In this document: piece by piece, positions 44,230 through 54,655 of the stretch
Position numbering within the stretch: position 1 is the first letter of the stretch
Layout of the letters: every line of letters starts with the position of its first letter
NCBI GenBank assembly: GCA_905221605.1
Contig: CAJNDS010002359.1
Location: forward strand, 243,501-307,500
DNA: 64,000 bases
Reading direction: 5' to 3'
Source: Symbiodinium natans
Lineage: Eukaryota > Sar > Dinophyceae > Suessiales > Symbiodiniaceae
Program-made: the position numbers and the translations under genes
The notes under the pieces: generated by a model
The model's database searches: none
Seen by the model: only the letters and a program-made list of their open reading frames with translations
What the model was told of the DNA's origin: nothing

Positions 44230-45600
44230 TAGCACTGCCGCTTTTTGGCCTTTTGGCGTTTACAGCCGCTTTGCAGGGTTGTGAGATGTTGTGAGATGTT
44301 GTGAGGCTGTCCTGCACAGCAGGACCCATTTCAAGTTGATTTGCGCCTACCCAGAAGAGCTGCTTGAGAATTGTCTATCACCAGGAGGCAGAGCAAAGGA
44401 CTCAAAGGACCTTGATGGTATTGTGGAAGGTTTGCTTTTGCAAGTTTTGCAGAGAGGCAGCTGATTCTGTGCAACATGGGAGGAGCCAGCTTTTCCTGGT
44501 GCAAGACGATGGCTGAACGCAAGAGATCTCCCAAACCTGCTTTCGCAGAAGTTTGCTCAAGATGCTCCCTGGCCGTTCCCTTTACTTCATGCTATTCGTG
44601 CTGTTGATTTAATTTGCTGGGCATGAGCCCCCTTTGCCACGTTCCAGTTTGATTAGTACCCCTTTGGGGGCTTTTCGGAAGTGGGTGTGCGGGCTTGTTT
44701 GGAGGGCAGATGATGTCTCAGGTGAAGTCCACCTGTCCGGCTTGTTTTCATTTCGCATGCACGAACCTCGTTCTTTCCTCGTTCTTTCAACGTGTGTCCC
44801 CGAACACGTTCTAACCCACAACACCGGACCTAGTGTGCTCTCAAGATGCGCTCTGGTGCCGCAAAGGACTCCCTGAGTTGCTCCAAGCCTCCGTTGCGTT
44901 GATTGCGCTGGAAATGTCGAACGAAAAGCAGATCTGACAGAGTGCGAACAGCGTGCACAGATCTTCCACAGGGCCGCCACAAGTGCCGGCCGCCTGCCGA
45001 AATTAGTCATAGCTGCAAAGAGCTTTCAGCCCTGCGCAGAGTAGTTGCGACGTTGAACGTCCGTGGGGTCATGAGAAAGCCATAGAAAGCTGTATTAGCA
45101 TGCCACAAGGGCTGATACCGGCTGACCGGAATGCGAGCATCGGCTCTCAGGAGCGAGAGAGCACCGGAAATTGCTCATCAAGTTGAGCGTCTCAAAGGAA
45201 TTTCAGGTCGAGGAGTTTCTGGAGCTCAAACTGCATGTAACGTCTGTGGCACGTTGCGCTTGCTCGAAGCAAGGCTGCAAAGTGCATCATGTCTGTGTTC
45301 GTGAAGTGCATTTGAAACCGAAGCATGCCTGCTTGCAATCTTCTGCATCATTTCGTTGCTGTGGCTGAGCAGAGCTGTCAATCAAATTGAGAATTGCCAG
45401 GCCAAACAGAATGGAGCAAACGAGGACGCCAAGCACTCGGAATGTTTCTTTCTGTATCGGTGTCTGTCTTGGATTTTGGCATGTGAAGTCATGTGGAGGG
45501 ACAGTCTTTAAGGCCTCAGCGCATGGCGCCACAGGCTTGGCAATGGCACTTAGTTGCTGCTGAAACAGTTCTGAGCTCAAATGCTGCCATACCGAGTTTG
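44230..45600. other. No gene recognised
   Basis: Short frames on both strands lack domain signals. A GTGAGATGTTGTGAGATGTT mini-repeat lies at about 44279-44303. Confidence 0.4.
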
Positions 45601-46745
45601 TAAGGAAAGGGGGGGTGGGGGGGGGGGAGGAATAGGGCAGGGAAGAGGGAAAGGGAAAGGAAAAGGAAATTGGGGGGGGGGGGGGGGGAGGAAAATTAAA
45701 AAAAGGAAAAAAGCAAAATGAACAGGAAAATGGAAGAAAGACAAATGAAAGGAGGAACCATGAAAAAAAACAAAATGAAAATGGACAAGGAAAAGTAAAG
45801 AACGAAAAAGACGAACATAAAAAATGAACAATGAGCAAGTGACAAACGAAGAGGAAAGATAATGAAAAGGAAAAAAAGGAACAATGGACAAGGAACAAGT
45901 AATACAGATAAAGGTAACAGGGATGAGGATAAAGTAAAACAAGGAAAACGCAAGAAGGAAGAAGGATAAGGAACATGATAGCCAAAAATGACCAGGACAG
46001 GGGGGAACAGGACAAGGACACAACGGGAAAGCACAAGGGACAAGAAATGGAAGAAACAAAGAGGGCAGGGGAAGGAAGGGGAAGGAAGGGGAAGGAAGGG
46101 GAAGGAAGGGGAAGGAAGGGGAAGGAAGGGGAAGGAAGGGGAAGGAAGGGGAAGGAAGGGGAAGGAAGGGGAAGGAAGGGGAAGGAAGGGGAAGGAAGGG
46201 GAATTAAGGTTAGTGAAGGTAAGTAATGGGAAGGCATGGAGAAAGGGTAAGGAAGGGAAGAAGGGGCTCAGGAAAGGGGAAGGAAGGAAAGGAGGGTACT
46301 GAAGTGGAAAGGAGTAGGGTAATGATAAGTGGAAGGAAAGAGGGGATAAGAAATATTAGGTGCGGAAGACTACGGGACAAGGAATAGGGAAAAGGAAAGA
46401 GGGAAGGAAGGAAATGGAATGAAAAAGTGTGCAGTAGTGGAAGGAGTGAAGGAATTGGGAAGAAGGTAAATGCAGGTGAAGGAGAATGGGGAAGAGCAAG
46501 TGTTAACTGAATCGGGAAGGATAGGTGCAAAGGACAGAAGGGGCAGATAGGGACGAAGGAGGGGAAGGAAGAGGGGAAGGAAGGGGAAGGAAGGGGAAGG
46601 AAGGGGAAGGAAGGGGAAGGAAGGGGAAGGAAGGGGAAGGAAGGGGAAGGAAGGGGAAGGAAGGGGAAGGAAGGGGAAGGAAGGGGAAGGAAGGGGAAGG
46701 AAGGGGAAGGAAGGGGAAGGAAGGGGAAGGAAGGGAGGGTGTCAT
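45601..46745 (+). repeat. Purine-rich tract with two GAAGGAAGGG decamer arrays
   Basis: For about 1.1 kb the + strand is almost all A and G. It starts with G-runs (45608-45690) and includes two exact 10-bp arrays of GAAGGAAGGG: about 46066-46203 (roughly 14 units) and about 46565-46735 (roughly 17 units). Complementary-strand frames rich in Ser/Pro/Phe/Leu are products of the pyrimidine bias. Confidence 0.92.
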
Positions 46746-47285
46746 TGTGCATGACATGTTTGGAAACATAGCCTGACGAAGTCAAGTTTGACCATAAGAC
46801 AAGTTGGAACGGCATCACATGCATTGACTTTGTTAGCACCACCAAGCTTGCCGCAAACTTGAAGTTGATTATCTCACTCGGGTCCCTATACTGAGACCCG
46901 TTTGCCAATGTACATGCTGCCCCTTCTCGCTTGTGTCAGATGGGAGTTTGTCCTAGTCTACATATTCCTCGTTTCTCTCAATATTGCTGGACACGGTGGT
47001 TTCCCATTGCACTGTAGTGTCGAGGAAACAAAGGCATGAGGAATTTAATTATAAGACACAAAAAACAGGTTCTCGTGACAAGATATGCTAGTTGCACAAC
47101 TGTGGAAATGTTTTCTTTTTGACGTGTAGAGTAGAGTTGTCAATGCCAGCATTCGTACAGTACAATAACACATCACAATACAGAACATGTCTTATACTTA
47201 AATTCGAAGGATTAGATGCCCAAAACGCTCACTCTTAGGGCTGCCCGCTGCAGTTGTGATCCAGCTTTGCAGTCTTTCGGTTCTT
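46746..47285. other. No gene recognised
   Basis: This is AT-richer sequence with no convincing exon or repeat. The next exon-like piece (EFRNLPPYNPRRMWSL) starts after TTTGCAG at 47289. Confidence 0.4.
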
Positions 47286-47486
47286 TGCAGGAGTTCCGCA
47301 ACCTGCCTCCTTACAATCCAAGGCGCATGTGGAGCCTGGTGAGCAGTTCCGCAGCTTGTTGCCCTCACTCACATTCTCATCTTGAAGAGGTGATGCCCAA
47401 AAAGTCAGAAAAAGAGATACAGGCAGACGGATGGTGAGCTTAAAGGCTTATTGATGGCATGTTTGGTTTTTCGCTGGGCAGGAGCA

Positions 47487-48030
47487 GGCTCGTCAAATGG
47501 CGCAAGACACGCTGAAAAGCCTTCCAGAAGAGGCAGTTGCAAGGGGTGTAGCGGCGGCAAACCTCACAATACACGCGGAATGCCAGGTGCAGGAGAAGCA
47601 ACTGCCAGCATTGATCGAGAAGCTTGTCAACAAGCTCAGAAAAGCCGAACAGGTCCGCAAGCCTGCCAATACCCGCTCTGTCTGTCGTTTCCGCAATGCA
47701 CTTGCAGAGTATCACGGAACATGTCAGGCAAAGCTGGATGAAGCTGCGGCCAAAGTTCCAGCCCCGCCACCTGAAGAAGAAGCAGAAGTGACGCTCAGCA
47801 AAATTGGGCCTTCCGAATTGTCGGAGGCTTGCGTGGGCTTTTCCAGAGATATGTGGAGCATCTTTACGGCTCGGCGTCGACTCTCCTTTGTTGACCTCCC
47901 GGACTGCTCGCAACAGGAAGGGGTGTCACTAGCTTGGGGGGGAACTGTTGCAATGCTTCATGTCCGCTCGGTCTATGGTATCCAGATGTATCCAGGAAAG
48001 AGCCGGAACCCGCGCCATCGCCTGCGATGA
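47487..48030 (+). CDS. Helical charged ORF, possible Prp5 middle exon or separate gene
   Basis: The frame opens after GGCAG near 47480 and stays open to a TGA at 48028-48030. It reads EQARQMAQDTLKSLPEEAVA, then QEKQLPALIEKLVNKLRKAE, then EAAAKVPAPPPEEEAEV: a helical, probably coiled segment followed by a Pro/Glu linker. The part after about 47900 is less protein-like. Prp5/DDX46 has a charged helical linker between helicase core and C-terminal domain, and this piece lies between those two here, but the sequence does not match the family linker well enough to assign. It could instead be an exon of an unrelated gene. Confidence 0.4.
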
Positions 48031-48058
48031 AGGCACAGGGTGGCAGAGTGGGCACCAT

Positions 48059-49231
48059 TCAAGGACTGTGTGTTAATGGAGCATGTCGTGTACATGCCGG
48101 ACTTACTTGACAATCGTATGTTTCGCCATGTGGAACGCCCGCGCTCCTAACATATAAGCTTTCGCATGGTCTTGGGCTTGGGGGCTTTAAGGGAAATTCA
48201 GAGTTCAACATTTTCGGAGCACTTCGAAGGGTGGGAGCTGCGAAAGAAATCAGCAAGAAGGCATCGGACAGAGGGTTCTCCCATCCACCCCGAAGGGTGC
48301 CGTGCAACAAGGTGGACTTATTGTCTGTGTTCGTGGGCTTGTTGCCAATTGATGCTTGGGTAGCTGCCAAGACGGCAAGCAGGGAGAGTTCTCCCTCCAA
48401 CAGGCCCTGGGGGGCGGGTTGGGAAGGGGGAAAGGATACCAGATCCTGGTCTGCTTGTTCCAAACGTCTGTCGGCCAACCTAAAGCGGCTTTGACGAAGC
48501 TGTCTTTTCTGGTACCGCAGCCTGCGCCTATGTAAGGCGGGGGTTGTGGTACATTGATCTGTATAAAGCAAACGTTCGAGTCTCTGGGGCTCGAAGCGAT
48601 AGTCGGATCCTACAGCTCGAAAAGTTTTCAAAGCCTGCAAGAACGTTTGCAGCTGACGCCGTCCACTTTTGGCCAGAGCCAAACCTTTCTCGAGTCGCTG
48701 CCTTGCTGGGCAGCTGTTTTGCTGTGGGTTTGTGTTGGCTCGTTCTTGACTGAAGGGTGCATATCCAACGAATCCAGAAAGAGCGGGGCAGCATCTGCAG
48801 CAGCATGTGCAGCAGCATGTGCAGCAGCAAGCCACGTTTCTTTTCAACAAAAGCAAGAGAAAGCAAGAGATAAGAGCGAAAGTGTGAACAATTGTGGAAC
48901 TCTGTGAGATGTGAGAGATGAGAGGCCATTCCCTTGGTTCCTGGAGTCCTGGGACAAGGCTTGGTGCCGGCCAAGGCGCCAGTTGCAACAATTTGAGCAA
49001 CATGTTGCAACACGTTGCAATATGTGTTGCGCCATTGGTAAAATCTGACTGAGGGTGTGAACAAAAGTTGTTTCTTAACTGTCCATTGTGAAGTGCCCCA
49101 GAAATGTATACATCTTGTTCCCCATCAGCAGCGCTTGCATCCGAGGCAACCATGGTCTTGCCGTCACCGTTGCAAGCCTGACGCCCCGAGTTTGCTGTCG
49201 AACCAAGCCGCAGCCAGGTCACCAGTGCCAT
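48059..49231 (-). CDS. Long minus-strand open frame, doubtful gene
   Basis: A 390-codon frame without a stop is unusual for this window outside simple repeats. The translation includes a Cys-rich run made by a 12-bp CAGCAGCATGTG-type repeat (about 48789-48830), and no domain is recognised. Every other recognised gene lies on the + strand, which argues against it. No competing + strand gene explains the openness, so it is recorded rather than dismissed. Confidence 0.15.
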   Translation of the reverse strand: MALVTWLRLGSTANSGRQACNGDGKTMVASDASAADGEQDVYISGALHNGQLRNNFCSHPQSDFTNGATHIATCCNMLLKLLQLAPWPAPSLVPGLQEPREWPLISHISQSSTIVHTFALISCFLLLLLKRNVACCCTCCCTCCCRCCPALSGFVGYAPFSQERANTNPQQNSCPARQRLEKGLALAKSGRRQLQTFLQALKTFRAVGSDYRFEPQRLERLLYTDQCTTTPALHRRRLRYQKRQLRQSRFRLADRRLEQADQDLVSFPPSQPAPQGLLEGELSLLAVLAATQASIGNKPTNTDNKSTLLHGTLRGGWENPLSDAFLLISFAAPTLRSAPKMLNSEFPLKPPSPRPCESLYVRSAGVPHGETYDCQVSPACTRHAPLTHSP

Positions 49232-49535
49232 CGAGTCGCTTCAGGCGCAAGCCGCGTGCCTCTGAGAGCCAACGGCTGGACGTTTTAATTTAGATTGTGC
49301 CTTTGCATGCCTTGGACAGTGTCTCAGGCTAAACCAGGTGCAGGAACTGCGCACCTTGCCGAGGAAAAGGCCGAATACCTTGTATTGTTTTTTGTATCTC
49401 GGCATCGCTTCATCTCCGCGAAAGGCTGCCAAGATGCTTGGCGCCAAGGCAAGGGCACCCGAGATGCCTTAGCTGGTGATTTGTTCAGAGGTGATGCGGA
49501 TGCCTGAGACAGGATATTCCGGCTGGAATGTGCAG

Positions 49536-50279
49536 TGATGAGCTCGAGATCAATGACTACCCGCAGATTGCGCGACAGAAGATCACGCATCGGGACACTT
49601 GTGTGGCTGACAGAGTGCCAGAAACAAGTGCTGGCAGAGAGAAAATTCTTGCATACATTCACTTTTTCTTGTGATGAAACTGCTGTGTTGTGCTGGTGCA
49701 GGACCCGCTTGTCGCCATTGAAGAGATGACTGGTGCAAAAGTACAGGTTCGCGCAATTGCGTGGATATGGATCTACTGTCTGAGATCAGCACTCTCAGTG
49801 CCAGGTCAAGGGCCAGCACTTCACTTCTGGAGCACGGATGCCCGAAGGCTAGTCGTGGCCTTTTTTGCACCGTCGTTGGGACACTGATGTGCCCTGCCAG
49901 GTGCCAAAAAGCTGTACGTTGAGATTCTAGGCTTTCAAGTGCACTTCTGTCATGCCGTGGCAATGTCCTGTACCTGTTTGAGACATGTGCATCAGTGACT
50001 GGATCGCCAGGTCCAACACAGGTCTCTGTGGCCAAAGCCAAGCATGAGGTGTACAAAATGATGGAGGCTGTGCTGTGTAAAGGTTGCTCAACGCCATCAG
50101 CACGCCACTGAAGTACACTGAAGTACACCTGGAGGCTCTCGCGATCAGAACGCTCAACATTCCTGGCCTGTCACGTGCAGTGATGGGCACGCCAGGAAGG
50201 CCAGAGAGCCGAGAGATGCCGAGAAGCTGTCAAAAGCTGTCAACATGTTGCCAGGTACGACCCGGCTGTCGGCAAGTAG
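49536..50279 (+). CDS. PRP5: C-terminal domain of Prp5/DDX46
   Basis: Exons 49536-49593, 49702-49746, 49805-49847, 49901-49930 and 50011-~50080 join in phase and give the conserved KH-like C-terminal domain of DDX46/Prp5: DELEINDYPQIAR, DPLVAIEEMTGAKVQ, VKGQHFTSGARMPEG, AKKLYVEILG, and VSVAKAKHEVYKMMEAV. In animals and plants the matching parts are the ELEINDFPQ segment, the RGTYFPPG/RGQFYPTG segment and the GERKLYL strand. The likely last exon is 50255-50279 (RYDPAVGK then TAG), which suits the family's short GRY-type ending; one exon before it, around 50130-50180, is unclear. The domain lies 14 kb downstream of the helicase core on the same strand, so either a very large intron or several unseen exons intervene, or it is a duplicated fragment. 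Donors are GA, GT, GC and GC. Confidence 0.8.
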
Positions 50280-51690
50280 ATGCGACGTGTGCGTTAATGT
50301 GCTCGCAGGCCGAAAAATTTCAAGGAGCAATCTGGAATAGTCTGGACTGTACGAGTGCAATCGTGTGCAGGTGGGCTGCAGACCGAGACTGTCGGTGCAG
50401 GGCAACTCGGGGCAACGCCAACTCAGTACGTCTCTGTGTACTGAGTCTGAGTCAGCCGCTCTTTAGCACTTGCCTCGTGCGCATGCTCATGAGAAAACTA
50501 AGCCGGTTGGATCCGGTTGGCCACCGTTGGCACCACTACTGCATGATGTCGTGACCAGATTGCTATCGTCAGTGCTCGAGCAGTGTCTGGTTCAAGCTGC
50601 TCCCGTGTGTCGTTTTCCCTTTCCGTTCTAGAGCCTTGTCGATGGTTAAGGAATGAGTTGAATGTATGCAAGATGTTTGCAGAGACAGGAACTTCGGAAA
50701 GCAGCAAGCGCTGCTTGAGCTCGAGTTGAAGGGGATATGAAGGGTATGGCTCAGGCGGAGCGGATCAACTAAAGCACATCCTCACGATTGCTGCGATCCT
50801 GATTCGGCCGTAGTGCGGTGGTGCCGCAAAAACACAACACCAACACATTTGGCCTGGCCGGTTGCGACAGTGCATCGGTTCTCAAGGCTGTAGCTTGCGT
50901 CGCAGCATAAAGTTTTACAAGGGTGGTTCAGCACCGCCGGGGGCAGCCGCCACGCGACTGCGACTGGGGGGCAACTGTACCGAAATGTTTCCTTTGTCAG
51001 CAAGCCAGGGAGGCTCAGGCTGCACCTGTACCGGAATGTTGCCTTAATGAACACGCGGGCGGCGCTGCGATTGATGTCGCATGCATGTGCCAGTTTCATT
51101 CAATGTCTGGAGGCGGTGTCAGCGCTCGTCTCGCCATCTGGAAGGGTTCGAAGTTTTTCGCGGTTAACCCAGTGCTAGGTTGGAAAGGTTTCGCAATTGG
51201 TCACTGTTTGGCGGGCCCCGCTGGCGCGGCCCGCTGACATGAGTCTGCACAAGCCACAAGACCCGTAGTTTTAAAGGGCGTGCTGGCGAAGAAGGCTTCA
51301 CTGTTGGCGGGCCCTGCTCGGCCAGGGACTCGTATCTTTGCAACCGAGGTCCTTTTCATTTTCTCAAGCTTGGATATACGAGCACTAAAGCCTCGCTGCT
51401 CTTTTCGGAACAAGGCAACAAACCTTCCGCGAACCTACCGCAAACCCAGCAACACCCAGAGCCATTTTCCTCGACCCCACCGAACTCGAAACACACCTAA
51501 CATTGCAATGCTTTATCTTCTACCAACAATACGTGCTGCTTTAAATCCAGTGGTTCAAAGGGAAAAAAGACATAAAAGGAACTCTGAACCAGAATGGAAG
51601 CTGCGTCCACCTGTGCGGGAAGCATAGAGAGACATGCTGGACCACCACCGCCAAACACCCCTAACAAGTAACCAGTCTGGTAGCAGGGGT
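50280..51690. other. No gene recognised
   Basis: Downstream of the Prp5 stop. Open + frames near 50860-51240 (for example RLAIWKGSKFFAVNPVLGW at about 51130) have no recognised family. No tandem repeat was seen. Confidence 0.35.
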
Positions 51691-51699
51691 TCAAAACGC

Positions 51700-52085
51700 A
51701 CTTTTATCACATGCTTTGCCACATCGCATGTTGCCACACTACCCGGACAACAGAGCTTTTGCCACAGTTTTTGCCACAACTGTTCAGTTCCCGCATTCTG
51801 TTGTCGCAACTTTCTCCACATTTTTCGCCACGTATTTCGCAGCCAATTCTAACCACGAATTCTCACAATCAAGTGGAAAGGATGTGCTTTATGCTTAGAA
51901 GGCGACGCAAAACCTGTCGATTGCGTTTTCCGCAACTTTTGCGCGACTACTGGCCGGTTTTGCTGCAAGTTTTGCCGCACATTTTGCCACACAATCACTA
52001 TTGCTACAAGTGTTGCCGCCACTGTTGACACAGTTTTTTGCCACAAATTTTTGCAGCGCATTTTGCCACATTTTTTGTTGCGGCT
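51700..52085 (+). repeat. Cluster of the dispersed motif TTTTGCCACA
   Basis: TTTTGCCACA or close variants (TTTTGCCGCA, TTTCGCCACG, GTTGCCACAC) recur more than a dozen times in about 385 bp with irregular spacing. It resembles the GCCGACATGC cluster at 25.4-26.1 kb in style but not in sequence. Confidence 0.7.
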
Positions 52086-52344
52086 GCAGCGCGCGTTCTA
52101 CGAATTGTCTTGGCCTGCCACAAGCTAAGTGGCAACACGGGCCTTGACGAGACAGAAACTATGTGGCGACACAGGTTCGACCGGCAGCACGCTAATGTTG
52201 CACTGTCTTTAGTATGGCCCCCCCCCCCAACAAATTTGGGACCCTCTATAAACGCATGGCCCGGCGACCTCCCCAAACAAATTGGGGGGGCTCAGGGATG
52301 CTCAGGGCTTCAAGCCTTTAGGACCTCAAGGCCTGAAGCTTTCC

Positions 52345-53110
52345 AAGATTCCTGGAACCCAAGGCCCTCAGGCCCTCAAGCCTTACTGCGTAAGCCCCTT
52401 AACCCTAAACACAAACCCTTAAAAACTCATCCGAAAAAAAAACTTGGTATTACAGAGGGTAGCCAGACAAACTTACTTGAGACAGCCTGACCGGCCCGTG
52501 GGCTACCTATCACAAAATTTGTTTGGGGCCTCGTTTCGTAATGAATTTCCATAAGGCTTTACATGGAACTGGCCGGGCTTAGATTTCTGGATTCTCCGCG
52601 CTCAGGCTCTTTAAGATTCCTGGAGCCCAAGACATCCCAAGACTCTCAGGGCCTCAAGCCTTACTGCGTAAGCCCTTAAACCAAAACACAAACCCTAAAA
52701 CAAAAAAACGTCCGGAAAAACTTGTGATAATAGACGGTACCCCGAACAAACTCGTTGCGCTGAATAAATTTTTGAAACTTGTGATTATAGACCCTCCTTA
52801 TACTAAAGCCAGTCCAGCATTAAGTGGCAAAACAGCCTTTTTGCATCTGTTTGCAAACGCATTGTTCGCATGACATGCATGAAAGTTTGGGGGGGTTCAG
52901 GGCTTCGGGGTTTAGGGTTCAGGGTTCAGGGTTTGGTCTTTATGGTTCAGGGTTAAGGGTTGTCGTTGTCCGCTGGTTAATCTGCGTTTAGGGTTCCGGG
53001 TTTATGGTTAATTGAAGGTTCGGGAGTTTGGGGTTTCGGGTTCAGGGCTGCCGTTGTCCCGGGATTCTCGTTTAGGACGTTTAGGGTCAGGGCTTTTAGG
53101 GTTGGGGGTT
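52345..53110 (+). repeat. Diverged direct repeat and telomere-like words
   Basis: A ~130-bp block starting AAGATTCCTGGA occurs at about 52345-52475 and again at about 52613-52750, both with CTCAAGCCTTACTGCGTAAG and CCCTAAA-type words. Further right (about 52905-53110) the same strand carries degenerate TTTAGGG/TTCAGGG words. Dinoflagellate telomeres are generally of the TTTAGGG type, so these may be decayed interstitial copies. Confidence 0.65.
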
Positions 53111-53980
53111 CTGGTGGTGCGGGGCTTCCCCGCGAGCTGCCCCGCTTGACGCGGCGTTCTTGTTGGCGCCCGATAGCTTTGCCCTGGGATCCCCGAACGG
53201 GCCTTTACGGTGCCCGATGCTTCAAAGCAGTGTCCGACCAAAGTCCCCGACACCACCTCATACCCTGCACAAACCATCTGGCCAAACAGGCCTTGTCAAG
53301 CCACAAACTACATGGCAAAACTGGATAGGCCAGCCACAAGCTTGGCAAGCCACAAGGTATGTGACAAAATAGATGCTGCGAACGTAACCCCCAAGAACCC
53401 AATGTAATAGCATTACTGCGGTAAGTTCACGCACGCGCATTAATAATATTATAATTGGGGGTTCTTTAGGGGGGCTTCATGACTTAGAAATCCACCAATC
53501 ATGACTTATTAAAAGCCTGTCCATGAAGCTTGATGATGAACGAACTACAGCCCTTATCATAAGACTGTGGATTAACCGTGTAAACGAGAACTCCTCTTAA
53601 AACATGAGGAAACAAGGGAGTGAAACGAGCGCGTGACGCATGATTTTAATTGGGGTTTTCGTGGGACGGGCGTAGTCTATCACAGGTTAACTCCTAGAAA
53701 GTGAAGTGAATAAGCGAGAGAAGCGAGCGCAATGAATGGCCTGCGGTTTTAGTATTCACGTGTCATGACTTCCTTCACGCGGTTCTTTCTTGTTATTGCA
53801 GTGAGCTTGCGAACCGCGTAAACGAGAGCACGAATGGCCGCTCCAACGGTAGCTCTTGCCGTCCGAGCCACAGCGTCGAGCGATCTGTCAACGACGTCAA
53901 ATGCATTGCAGGGCTCTTGCCGTCGCATTGGCGGAGATTATCTGATAGTTCTCCACGAAGTGCGGCTTTTCATGTTGGGT
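53111..53980. other. No gene recognised
   Basis: Short frames only. Partly repetitive CCACAAGCT/GGCCAAGC words occur near 53280-53360. No exon could be supported. Confidence 0.4.
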
Positions 53981-53984
53981 ACCA

Positions 53985-54655
53985 CCCACCCCCCCACCCC
54001 CCCCCCCCCCCCCCCAACGGGGGGGGGGGGGGTCACCACCCACCCCAACCCACCGACACCCACCCCCCCCCCCTCACGCACCCCCCGCTACGCACATCCC
54101 CGCAATTTCATTTCAACATAATTCAAATTCACTAAAAATGACTTGAAATTCAATGAAAAATAGGCCCAACTAGTTCAAGATCATTATGCACATTAAAAGC
54201 AGTTAAAATATCAATTACAACGATAAAAGATATAAAAATAGAATTTTCGTTGCTTTGCAATTGTTTTTTTCACCATTTTCAATTAAAAATATTGACAAAG
54301 TGACTAAATAGTGAAATCGCTTGTTCCATTTTTTCAAGTGATTTCACTATTTAGTCACTTTGTCAATATTCTTAATTGAAAACGGTGAAAATAAAAAAAT
54401 TGCAAAGCAACGAAAATTCTATTTTTTTGTATCTTTTATCGTTGTAATTGATATTTTAATTGCTTTTAATGTGCATAATGATCTTGAACTAGTTGGGCCT
54501 ATTTTTCATTGAATTTCAAGTCCTGTTTTTTTGAATTTGAATTATGTTGAAATGAAATTGCGGGGATGTGCGTAGGGGGGGGTGGTGAGGGTGGGTGGGT
54601 GGGGGTGGGGGGGGGGGAGAGTGTTGAAGGGGGGGGGGGGGGGGGGGGGGGGGCC
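53985..54655. repeat. Large AT-rich foldback inverted repeat with C/G-run ends
   Basis: The left arm 54103-54318 and right arm 54340-54562 are reverse complements with about 95% identity by eye, separated by a 21-base loop (54319-54339). The pairing weakens but continues outward through CACATCCCCGC / GCGGGGATGTG, and then C-rich (left) and G-rich (right) tracts, including long C and G runs near 53985-54032 and 54599-54652. There is no open frame for a transposase. The form fits a foldback or MITE-like non-autonomous element; clear target-site duplications were not identified. Confidence 0.9.

Noticed and set aside
45287-46908. Ser/Pro/Phe-rich minus-strand frames of 230-316 codons
   Set aside because: They are produced by the pyrimidine-only complement of the purine tract; no domain outside the repeat.
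54319-54340. CCATTTTTTCAAG in the foldback loop as a spliced-leader relic
   Set aside because: Only the CCATTTT and TCAAG parts resemble DinoSL. The middle GGC is missing and the position is inside an inverted repeat.
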